DNA from: Moraxella sp. ZY210820
GTDB taxonomy: Bacteria; Pseudomonadota; Gammaproteobacteria; Pseudomonadales; Moraxellaceae
Reading direction: 5' to 3'
Length of the DNA stretch: 64,000 nucleotides
NCBI RefSeq assembly: GCF_030674635.1
Contig: NZ_CP089978.1
Span: forward strand, 2,294,001-2,358,000
Made by a program: the position numbers and the translations under genes. This document shows, one piece after another, positions 36,473 to 44,747 of this stretch; the stretch's first letter is position 1; every line of letters begins with the position of its first letter. The notes under the pieces are model-generated. The model did not search any database. It saw only the letters and a list, made by a program, of their open reading frames with translations, and had not been told where the DNA came from.

Positions 36473-37627
36473 ATGTCTCACTCTCAATTATCCCAACGCT
36501 TATTAGCCATTGATGCTTTGCGTGGTTTTGTCATTATCATTATGTTACTTGACCACGTTCGTGAAACAGTTTTTTTACATCATCAAGTACCTGACCCAAT
36601 GGATGTTACTGCAACCGAGCCTGCTTTATTTGTCAGTCGTTTATTGGCTCATCTATGTGCGCCCGTTTTTGTATTTTTAACAGGTCTATCGGCTTATTTA
36701 TTTTTCCAAAAGAAACAAAGTCTTGCTCAAACCCGTGCTTTTTTATTTAAACGTGGTTTATTTTTAATTTTACTTGAACTCACTCTCGTGAATTTTGCTT
36801 GGACAGCTCAATTTCCACCTGAAAAATTGTATTTACAAGTGATTTGGGCAATTGGCTTTAGTATGATTAGCCTTGCCTGCTTAATCAGTTTGCCGAGAAC
36901 TCTACAAATCGCATTGGCGAGTGTGATTATTATTGGACATAATTTACTAGACAGCATTGATTTTAGTCAATCGGATAGTCCTTTACGTTATTTGTGGTTT
37001 ATTTTACATGACCGTGGCTGGATTGAATTAACTGAAAATCTAAAAGCACGCACATCTTACCCTATTTTACCGTGGATTGGCATTATTTTATTTGGCTGGC
37101 TAATAGGTAAAACCTTTGTCTCAACGGTTGCTATTCAAACACGTATCAAACAGCTATTTGCCATTGCTACCACCATGCTCATCAGTTTTTTTGTGTTGCG
37201 TTTTATCAATATTTATGGCGATCACGCTTGGCAAATTATGCCAACAACTCAACAAACTATCATGAGTTTCTTTAATATTACCAAATATCCACCATCATTA
37301 ATGTTTATTTTATTAACATTATCGATAGGTTTTTACTTATTGATTTTATTTGAAAAATATCAACAACAACGCTGGATTTATCATCTCACCGTGTTTGGTT
37401 CTGTACCGATGTTTTTCTATTTATTACATTTATATGTATTAAAAATTATCTATTTGATTTGTGTGGCGATGTTTGGTCTCACGCACGGCAATTATTTTGG
37501 TGTAGATAATGTTTCTACCCTTTGGATTATGAGTATTATTTTATCATTTGCTTTATATCCAATTGTATTGGCATTCTCTCGCTTTAAACATTCACATCCA
37601 CATATTACGATTTTAAAATACTTCTAA
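36473..37627 (+). CDS. DUF1624 multi-pass membrane protein
   Basis: A 384-residue inner-membrane protein with about ten hydrophobic segments. The N terminus RLLAIDALRGFVIIIMLLDH is the signature of the DUF1624/heparan-alpha-glucosaminide acetyltransferase-like group, in which the Asp and His near the membrane entry are conserved. LCAPVFVFLTGLSAYLF follows. The homology suggests transfer of an acyl group across the membrane, but bacterial substrates are not established. It stands alone, followed by its own terminator. Confidence 0.85.
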   Translation: MSHSQLSQRLLAIDALRGFVIIIMLLDHVRETVFLHHQVPDPMDVTATEPALFVSRLLAHLCAPVFVFLTGLSAYLFFQKKQSLAQTRAFLFKRGLFLILLELTLVNFAWTAQFPPEKLYLQVIWAIGFSMISLACLISLPRTLQIALASVIIIGHNLLDSIDFSQSDSPLRYLWFILHDRGWIELTENLKARTSYPILPWIGIILFGWLIGKTFVSTVAIQTRIKQLFAIATTMLISFFVLRFINIYGDHAWQIMPTTQQTIMSFFNITKYPPSLMFILLTLSIGFYLLILFEKYQQQRWIYHLTVFGSVPMFFYLLHLYVLKIIYLICVAMFGLTHGNYFGVDNVSTLWIMSIILSFALYPIVLAFSRFKHSHPHITILKYF

Positions 37628-37637
37628 ATATTGCTGT

Positions 37638-37675
37638 AAATATCCCTAAAAGTGCAAATTTTTGGGGATATTTTT
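37638..37675 (+). terminator. Terminator of the DUF1624 gene
   Basis: Arms AAATATCCCTAAAA and TTTTTGGGGATATTT around a seven-base loop, ending in a T-run, 10 bp past the stop. Confidence 0.85.
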
Positions 37676-37721
37676 AAAGAATTTTGGAGTAAAATTGTGC
37701 GTATTACACACCTTAAAATTT

Positions 37722-37751
37722 TTGATTATTTTGAAGTTGGGTGAGTATATT
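37722..37751 (+). promoter_or_regulatory. Candidate promoter of the putative sRNA
   Basis: TTGATT at 37722-37727 and TATATT at 37746-37751 are separated by 18 bases. The predicted start, about seven bases downstream, falls at 37757-37759, exactly where the first RNA hairpin begins. Confidence 0.45.
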
Positions 37752-37756
37752 AATAT

Positions 37757-37840
37757 GTAATCTAAGCCGCAAGGCAAGATTATTTTTTAGCTGAAAAGCA
37801 AGATAAGCAAAAGCCCTAATTTTTATTAGGGCTTTTGCTT
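37757..37840 (+). ncRNA. Candidate small RNA with two hairpins
   Basis: An orphan intrinsic terminator (arms GCAAAAGCCCTAAT and ATTAGGGCTTTTGC, loop TTTT, 37807-37838) lies after no protein gene: the preceding gene already ended at its own terminator at 37675, and ridA starts 85 bp later. Ahead of it, 37758-37782 folds into TAATCT-aa-GCC-[GCAA]-GGC-a-AGATTA, a stem with a GNRA tetraloop. Then comes a T-rich single-stranded stretch (TTTTTTAG) of the sort bound by Hfq, then the terminator. A promoter-like pair sits at the right distance upstream. The predicted RNA is about 84 nt. No known family is recognised. Confidence 0.5.
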
Positions 37841-37924
37841 TGACTATTCTAAAAACACAGCAAATACTATCATACAATAATTTATGTTACAATTTCATCA
37901 ACTTTCTTATAATCCATTCATATT

Positions 37925-38287
37925 ATGATTCAACATTTACATACATCGGCACGTTTTAGTGAGGCAACCATCCATAATGGCATTGTTTATTTGGCTGGAC
38001 AACTTGCACATGATTTATCAAGTGATATTACAACACAAACCCAACAAACACTCGCTATTATTGATGAACTGCTCACACAAGCCAATAGTGATAAATCCTT
38101 GATTTTAAATACAACCATTTATCTCAAAGACATTACACAACATTATCAAGCCTTTAACCAAGTGTGGGACGATTGGGTCAAAGACATCAAAGCACCACCT
38201 CGTACTTGCATACAAGCAGAATTATATCAACCTAATGTATTGGTTGAAATTAGCATTATCGCTGCACAAAGAGCAATATCAACTTGA
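37925..38287 (+). CDS. RidA/YjgF-family protein
   Basis: A 120-residue protein of the Rid family, which deaminates reactive enamine/imine intermediates formed by PLP enzymes. It has NGIVYLAGQLAHD near residue 18, NTTIYLKDI, and PPRTCIQAEL, where R93 corresponds to the substrate-binding Arg of active RidA, followed by VLVEISIIAA. The Arg suggests catalytic competence; which Rid subgroup it belongs to is uncertain. It precedes ETF-QO with a gap of about 140 bp. Confidence 0.88.
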   Translation: MIQHLHTSARFSEATIHNGIVYLAGQLAHDLSSDITTQTQQTLAIIDELLTQANSDKSLILNTTIYLKDITQHYQAFNQVWDDWVKDIKAPPRTCIQAELYQPNVLVEISIIAAQRAIST

Positions 38288-38428
38288 ATTTATGACACAT
38301 TAAATTGACATTTCCGCCAATACAAAAACCTGAATATTCAAGCATACTAAGCAGGATTTATGTTATAATTGCCCACATTTTTTAATTTAGGCAGTCATTT
38401 GACCACCCAATTTGCAGAGGAGTCCTTT

Positions 38429-40144
38429 ATGGAACACATTGAACGAGAGTCGATGGAATTTGATGTCGTGATTGTTGGTGCAGGTCCTGCAGGACTTTCG
38501 GCAGCAATTCGTTTACGCCAATTAGCGATTGAGCATAATCTCAATGATTTATCGGTCTGCGTGGTCGAAAAAGGATCAGAAGTTGGAGCTCATATTTTAT
38601 CGGGTGCGGTACTTGAACCACGAGCATTAAATGAACTTTTCCCAAATTGGAAAGATGAAGGTTTAGAATTAAACGCTCCTGTTACTGCGGATAAAACCTA
38701 TTTCTTATTATCAGAAACAGATGCTAAAGAAGTGCCACATCTGTTTGTACCAAAAACCATGCACAATGAAGGGAATTATGTAATCTCTTTGGGTAATGTC
38801 GTGCGTTGGTTAGGGCAAAAAGCAGAAGAATTAGAAGTACAAATTTTCCCAGGTTTTGCTGCGGCTGATGTGTTGTATCATGAAGATGGTGTAACAGTTA
38901 AAGGCATTGTTACAGGCGATATGGGCATTGGTAAAGATGGCGAGCCTACACATAACTTTATGCCGGGGTATGAATTACACGCCAAATATACGCTATTTGC
39001 TGAAGGTTGTCGTGGGCATTTAGGCAAACGCATTATTGAAAAATTTAAGCTCGATAAAGATGCTGACCCACAACATTATGGCATTGGTATTAAAGAATTA
39101 TGGGAAATTGACCCTGCCAAACATCAACAAGGTTTAGTGATGCACGGTACAGGTTGGCCATTAACAGAAACTGGCTCATCTGGTGGTTGGTGGTTATATC
39201 ATGCAGAAAATAATCAAGTAACATTGGGCATGATTGTCGATTTAGCCTACGAAAATCCACATATGTTCCCATTTATGGAAATGCAACGTTGGAAAACTCA
39301 CCCACTCATCAAACAATATTTAGAAGGTGGTAAACGTATTTCTTACGGTGCGAGAGCGGTGGTGAAAGGCGGTTTTAATGCCTTGCCTAAACTCACATTT
39401 GCAGGTGGTTGCTTAATCGGTGATGACGCTGGTTTCTTGAATTTTGCCAAAATCAAAGGCTCACACACGGCGATGAAATCAGGTATGCTTTGTGCTGAAG
39501 CTGTATTTGAAGCGATTCAAGCGGGCGTTGCCAAAGGTGGTGATTTAATGGTTGCTCGTGTGGTTGAAGGAGATGACCATTTTACCAAAGAAGTAACTGG
39601 CTATACCGATAAATTTAACAATAGCTGGTTAAAAGAAGAGCTGTATCGTAGCCGTAACTTTGGACCTGCTATGCACAAATTTGGTACTTGGTTCGGTGGT
39701 GCATTTAACTTTATCGACCAAAATATTTTCCAAATTCCATATACCTTGCACGATACCTTGCCTGATTTTAAAGCCTTAAAAACGGTTGATGCAGTAAACT
39801 TTAAACCAAATTATCCAAAACCAGATGGCAAATTGACTTTTGACCGTTTATCATCAGTATTTATCTCTAATACGGTGCATGAAGAAAATCAACCAGCTCA
39901 TTTGCAATTAAAAGACCCGAATGTGCCGATTCAGGTCAATTTACCAAAATGGGACGAACCAGCACAACGTTACTGCCCAGCAGGCGTGTATGAAGTGGTG
40001 GATAATGATGATGGTTCTAAACGTTTCCAAATCAATGCGGCAAACTGCGTACATTGTAAAACTTGTGATATTAAAGACCCATCACAAAATATTGTTTGGG
40101 TAACGCCTGAAGGTGGCGGCGGCCCTAACTATCCAAATATGTAA
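38429..40144 (+). CDS. Electron transfer flavoprotein-ubiquinone oxidoreductase
   Basis: Membrane-associated FAD/4Fe-4S enzyme that passes electrons from ETF to ubiquinone. The FAD-binding start is FDVVIVGAGPAGLSAAIRL, and the middle part carries GIGIKELWEI and FAGGCLIGDDAGFLN. The C-terminal cluster ligands lie in RYCPAGVYE and ANCVHCKTCDIKDP, and it ends in GGGGPNYPNM. The frame opens at a TTG (38369), but GAGGAG precedes the ATG at 38429, giving 571 residues as in other bacteria. A strong terminator follows. Confidence 0.95.
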   Translation: MEHIERESMEFDVVIVGAGPAGLSAAIRLRQLAIEHNLNDLSVCVVEKGSEVGAHILSGAVLEPRALNELFPNWKDEGLELNAPVTADKTYFLLSETDAKEVPHLFVPKTMHNEGNYVISLGNVVRWLGQKAEELEVQIFPGFAAADVLYHEDGVTVKGIVTGDMGIGKDGEPTHNFMPGYELHAKYTLFAEGCRGHLGKRIIEKFKLDKDADPQHYGIGIKELWEIDPAKHQQGLVMHGTGWPLTETGSSGGWWLYHAENNQVTLGMIVDLAYENPHMFPFMEMQRWKTHPLIKQYLEGGKRISYGARAVVKGGFNALPKLTFAGGCLIGDDAGFLNFAKIKGSHTAMKSGMLCAEAVFEAIQAGVAKGGDLMVARVVEGDDHFTKEVTGYTDKFNNSWLKEELYRSRNFGPAMHKFGTWFGGAFNFIDQNIFQIPYTLHDTLPDFKALKTVDAVNFKPNYPKPDGKLTFDRLSSVFISNTVHEENQPAHLQLKDPNVPIQVNLPKWDEPAQRYCPAGVYEVVDNDDGSKRFQINAANCVHCKTCDIKDPSQNIVWVTPEGGGGPNYPNM

Positions 40145-40154
40145 AACATAAAAG

Positions 40155-40190
40155 ATAAGGTGTATGATTTAAATACACCTTATTTATTTT
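40155..40190 (+). terminator. Terminator after ETF-QO
   Basis: Arms ATAAGGTGTAT and ATACACCTTAT with a seven-base loop are followed by TTATTTT, about 10 bp after the stop. Confidence 0.85.
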
Positions 40191-40235
40191 GCTTAATAAA
40201 GCAGAAAAACAATCAAAAATACGTTTAAAATAGTT

Positions 40236-40919
40236 CTAATACATCATTTTAGATAGGTTGGGTGTATAATCCTTTATAGCTAATCCATCATCAAAAAAGT
40301 TATTGTAATCTCTTTGGTTAAAAAATATTGAAGGAATATTATTATAATTATTTGGATTAAAATTATCCAATAAATTTAAGGATAATAATTTTTCTTTATT
40401 TATATTTTTGCTTTCGTATAGTGCATATATATTATCATAATTATGTATAACAATATCTTCTTCTTTAAAGTATGCAGTTAAGGTATTCGAGTACACAACA
40501 AATATATCATAATATACATCTTTGTAATTTAAACATTTACCTGACGTAAAAAAGGACTTATCATTTTTTTTAAAAGCACCAAAACTATGCCAAAAAATTT
40601 TACGTTGATACTTAATCTTTATAGAAATATATTGAACATATTCAATTTTTAGATTTAATTTTTTCAAATAAAAAGAACAATATAAGTCTGTATTATCCAA
40701 TCCACATTTAATAGATTGAGTAATACAACTATTAGGATATGTTTTAGTATGCAAACCTATAATATTCTCATCTGTTAAATATATTTCTATATTTTCTAGC
40801 ACAATTTCAAAAATATTTTGTATGAAATGAAATGATAAATAATTATGTAATAATGTTCCATATTCAAATGGAAAAAAGCTATCATCATTATTTGTTATCT
40901 CATAACTATATCTATTCAT
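40236..40919 (-). CDS. AT-rich orphan gene of unknown function
   Basis: A 227-residue protein with no recognisable family. It is extremely rich in Asn, Ile, Tyr, Lys and Phe, and the DNA is clearly more AT-rich than its neighbours, pointing to recent acquisition. No signal peptide or clear membrane helix is seen. The size and composition resemble small immunity-type or host-defence accessory proteins, but this is only an impression. It lies directly downstream of recB on the same strand (about 40 bp), where recD is often found. TAAAAAAC rather than a clear ribosome site precedes the start. Confidence 0.6.
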   Translation of the reverse strand: MNRYSYEITNNDDSFFPFEYGTLLHNYLSFHFIQNIFEIVLENIEIYLTDENIIGLHTKTYPNSCITQSIKCGLDNTDLYCSFYLKKLNLKIEYVQYISIKIKYQRKIFWHSFGAFKKNDKSFFTSGKCLNYKDVYYDIFVVYSNTLTAYFKEEDIVIHNYDNIYALYESKNINKEKLLSLNLLDNFNPNNYNNIPSIFFNQRDYNNFFDDGLAIKDYTPNLSKMMY

Positions 40920-40958
40920 TGTTTTTTTACCTTTTGTGTGAGTCTAATATTATAAAAA

Positions 40959-43900
40959 TCAAACACTTAAATTTTGATTTGCTTTTTCATGATAACCCAA
41001 TAACGCATCTAAACGTAGTAAAAATTCAATATCAGCTTGCCAACTATAGACACCTTGTCCGATTTGTCCATTGACCCCACGCAAATACACATAATGTGCC
41101 ATACCTAAATGTTGCTCTATATCATAATTCACTAAATGGGCTTGTAAATAACGATGTATCGCGACCAAATACAAACTCGCTTGTAACCAATATTGATGTT
41201 TGGTCATATCTTGTGCTAAAGCCTGCGTTTGATAATCAGCAAATTTATCGCCTAAATAATTACTTTTATAATCTAAAATATGATAACGTTGCCCATCAAA
41301 AAATACCATATCAATTGCTCCTTCCAGATAGCGAGCTGTTTCTTGGACATTGAGCTGTAAATTCATTCCATATTCGGCAAATAATTGTTCAATACGCTTT
41401 ATCGCTAAATTACTGTTTTTTAAAGCTAAATAAAATTTTAATTCCATTATTTTATGTTTCATTGGAATATGTACTAACGCTAAATTATTCACCAATGGCA
41501 CACCAACAACTTGTGCTATCCACTGTTGCATATCAAACATGAATTGTTGTTTTACTTGATGTTCTAATGCAATCAAGGTTTGATGGTCTAAGTCATTCAT
41601 AGACTGTTCGCCCAATAATTGCTGTTGGTAATGTTGCCATAAGGCACTATTCAACAATAAATAGTCATTTTTAAATTGTCGCTGAATTTCACTTTGCCAT
41701 GTACTTTGCTGTTGCACATCAATTTTTTCAAACAAACCATGCAATAACGTCCCTGCTGATTTACCACGTGGAAATAAATGTTGTATCGGAGCTAAAGCTG
41801 TTTCTTGCTCATCATTGACGATAAATTCATCAATATAATTCATATCATCGTTAGCATCAAAATCAATCTCTTCTAATTGTGGCTCGCTAAATGGATCAGC
41901 TTGTCCATACACTTGTCCTAAGGCCAATGCAGTAAAACTGGTTTTGCTATATTCTCGTTGTTGCACATAGACTTTTTGTGGTACTTGAATCGTATCCTCT
42001 TGCTGTTGTACGCTATAACGAAATTGTGGATTATCCGCAATTAATGGTAATTCAACTGATTCTACATGGTTAAATTCTGCTTGATTTTCTGCCAATCGCC
42101 AATAATTCACACCAACTTTAGCATCAAAAGATTTACCACTATCTTTCACGCACAAATATAAACGATAACTTGCACGTGTTAATGCCACATACCACAAACG
42201 ATGATTTTCACTTAAACTACGTTGTAAATTTTGTTCTAGTTGTTGTTCATTTGCTTGACCCTTAATGTGTATGGTTCGCTGTTGTTCATGTACCGAATAA
42301 ACAAGATGCTCATCTAATTTAACGCTTATATCACTCATCAAAAACACGAGTCTAAATTCCAAACCTTTTGACTTGTGAATGGTCATAATTTGCACGCCTT
42401 GTGCTTGGCTTAATTTGCGTTCAATTTCCCATTCTCGTTCTTGTGGGGCATTCAGTTGTTTTTGATACCATGACAATAAACGATTTTGTCCATCATACAC
42501 CGTACTATAATGTGCCAGAATATCTGTAATATGACGTAAATTAATAACCAAACGTTCACGTTCATAGTCTGGTGCATACATTAAATTTTGCCAAATCCCA
42601 TGTTCTAATAAAAAGCGTTGCCAAGTATTTAAAAAACCATATTGTTGCCATTGTTGTTTAGCTTCGGCAAAAGATTGCATATAATCGCTTAATTTTTGTT
42701 GCTGTTCCAGCTCTTGAATTTTTTGAATCGAGCAAGCAAATAATTGCGTCATCAAGGCACGTTTAATTTTATCTTCACGATACGGATTTAAAATAGCGGT
42801 TAAAACGTGTCCAACATCACGAGCTAGACCACTATTAAATACACTTTGATTAGATTGAATAATGCACGGAATATTGGCACGGCGTAAATAATCAGCTAAA
42901 GTGAGTGCTTGATTATTACTACTTACCAAAACCGCAATATCATTAACATCAACAGGACGTATTTTTTGATAATTATATTTTTCCAACTCAAAATATAAAT
43001 TGCCTTGTTCCGATTGTTGCAAAATATGTTGAATTTGCCATGAAATTTGATCTAAATCATTATAAGCATATAGTGAAATATCACTATCCTTTTCAGATTT
43101 TGCCTTTGGTTTGGTCGTATTAAGCCATCGCATTGGTTGATGATTCACCAAAATTTGTCCATTGATTTTTTCAACCAGTCGGTCATGTGGACGTTTACCT
43201 GCTTGAATAGGACGATAAATGACTTGCTCACCAAAATCAATATTACGTTGAAATAACGCATCGACCGCCATCACCAGATTAGGAATAGTACGATGATTTT
43301 GTTCTAAAGTATAAAAATAAATATGTGATTGATTTTGTTGATATAATTGTTCAATTTCATGCCGTGCCTGATTATAAGTCAGCATATCACCGCCACGAAA
43401 GCCATAAATCGCCTGTTTATCATCACCCACCATAATACAACAACCACGATGGTAACGTGCTTTATCTCGCCAAATACGTTGTACAATACTATCTTGATAA
43501 TGATTGGTATCTTGAAATTCATCAACTAAAATCACAGGATAACGCTGTTGTACCACTTGAGCACACAATTCATTTTGTACCGCTTGAGCTAAATGTTGTA
43601 CTTGCTCAGTAAACGTAGTTTCTTGCTCTGTCATTAAACGTTGCGATAATTTCTGTTGCACACTTTGAATTAAATAATATTGCAAATAAGCTCGATATTG
43701 TTCAATTAAGCGATCATTCCGCTGTTTTTGCTCAATAATTTCATCTAACTTTGCCCACAACGGATGGGCTAAAAATTGTTGTTCTAATTCTTGTGGTATG
43801 GCTTTTTTAAATCCATAGCGTAATTTGAGTAACGTTAAATCTTTATCACGGTGCAATTCATCATAGCGTTGATTAGCTAATATTTGCATGAATGTATTAA

Positions 43901-44714
43901 ATTTAACCTTATTGGTTGAACGACCTGATTCTTTAATAAATTCAGTAACTAAGGGTGCTATTTGTCTTAAATCATCAACATGAATCATCGATAATGATTC
44001 AACTTGTTGCACCAAATCAAAATTTTCCCAAACACTTGGTTGTGCAACACTTTGCCATTGTGCCGATGTAAAATTCAAACTATTTAACACTGTAGAAATA
44101 TAAGTTTCAGGTGATTGTAAAACCTGTTGTTGATGTAAATAAGTAATCAAATCTTGCGGTTGTTGCTCAATCCATGCACGCAAACTATCGTGTAAAATTT
44201 CACTAATATATTCTTTTTGTTGCTCACTAATTTGTACTTGCTGTAATTGCCCACTTTCAAAAGCAAATTCACGCAAGATTTTTTGCGTAAAACTATCTAA
44301 AGTGCCAATATATAATTCATCATATACATCAAGAATAATTTTTAAACGCTCAATGACATGGTTTAAAGATAATAATTCAGCCTGCAAATCACGTCCAATT
44401 TTTACATATAAAGGGTCATCTTGTGCAATAAATTCATCAATCGTTAGTTGTTGGTTTTGTATTTGTAATAATAATTTTAAGGTTTCTTGTAAACGACCAC
44501 GAATACGCCCCCTTAATTCATTGGCTGCTTTACGGGTAAATGTGGTTACGATAATTTGTTTCGGCAAATATTGTTCTAATAATAAGCGTACAATCACGCT
44601 CGATAAAGTAAAAGTTTTTCCTGTCCCCGCAGATGCACTAATCCAATGAATCCCTGTCATCGTTATATCTTGAATCGGCTGTACTGAATAATGAATTTGT
44701 TTGTGCATAATCAT
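40959..44714 (-). CDS. recB: Exodeoxyribonuclease V beta subunit
   Basis: Helicase-nuclease subunit of RecBCD. The UvrD-type helicase has the Walker A ISASAGTGKTFTLS near residue 30, TTFTRKAANELRGR, ILVDEFQDTNHYQ (Walker B), VGDDKQAIYGFRGGD, and IMTIHKSKGLEF. The C-terminal nuclease domain carries EGAIDMVFFDGQRYHILDYKSNYLG, with the Asp-Asp-Lys metal-binding residues intact. Length 1251 (E. coli 1180). AAAGG precedes the ATG. It lies 33 bp downstream of recC. No recD is present in the window. Confidence 0.96.
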   Translation of the reverse strand: MIMHKQIHYSVQPIQDITMTGIHWISASAGTGKTFTLSSVIVRLLLEQYLPKQIIVTTFTRKAANELRGRIRGRLQETLKLLLQIQNQQLTIDEFIAQDDPLYVKIGRDLQAELLSLNHVIERLKIILDVYDELYIGTLDSFTQKILREFAFESGQLQQVQISEQQKEYISEILHDSLRAWIEQQPQDLITYLHQQQVLQSPETYISTVLNSLNFTSAQWQSVAQPSVWENFDLVQQVESLSMIHVDDLRQIAPLVTEFIKESGRSTNKVKFNTFMQILANQRYDELHRDKDLTLLKLRYGFKKAIPQELEQQFLAHPLWAKLDEIIEQKQRNDRLIEQYRAYLQYYLIQSVQQKLSQRLMTEQETTFTEQVQHLAQAVQNELCAQVVQQRYPVILVDEFQDTNHYQDSIVQRIWRDKARYHRGCCIMVGDDKQAIYGFRGGDMLTYNQARHEIEQLYQQNQSHIYFYTLEQNHRTIPNLVMAVDALFQRNIDFGEQVIYRPIQAGKRPHDRLVEKINGQILVNHQPMRWLNTTKPKAKSEKDSDISLYAYNDLDQISWQIQHILQQSEQGNLYFELEKYNYQKIRPVDVNDIAVLVSSNNQALTLADYLRRANIPCIIQSNQSVFNSGLARDVGHVLTAILNPYREDKIKRALMTQLFACSIQKIQELEQQQKLSDYMQSFAEAKQQWQQYGFLNTWQRFLLEHGIWQNLMYAPDYERERLVINLRHITDILAHYSTVYDGQNRLLSWYQKQLNAPQEREWEIERKLSQAQGVQIMTIHKSKGLEFRLVFLMSDISVKLDEHLVYSVHEQQRTIHIKGQANEQQLEQNLQRSLSENHRLWYVALTRASYRLYLCVKDSGKSFDAKVGVNYWRLAENQAEFNHVESVELPLIADNPQFRYSVQQQEDTIQVPQKVYVQQREYSKTSFTALALGQVYGQADPFSEPQLEEIDFDANDDMNYIDEFIVNDEQETALAPIQHLFPRGKSAGTLLHGLFEKIDVQQQSTWQSEIQRQFKNDYLLLNSALWQHYQQQLLGEQSMNDLDHQTLIALEHQVKQQFMFDMQQWIAQVVGVPLVNNLALVHIPMKHKIMELKFYLALKNSNLAIKRIEQLFAEYGMNLQLNVQETARYLEGAIDMVFFDGQRYHILDYKSNYLGDKFADYQTQALAQDMTKHQYWLQASLYLVAIHRYLQAHLVNYDIEQHLGMAHYVYLRGVNGQIGQGVYSWQADIEFLLRLDALLGYHEKANQNLSV

Positions 44715-44747
44715 GAACCTTTATCTATGTACTTAGTTTATTTATCA

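Noticed and set aside
37694..37743. Possible 15-codon peptide starting GTG after GGAGT, before the sRNA candidate
   Set aside because: It is very short and resembles nothing known; part of it overlaps the putative sRNA promoter.
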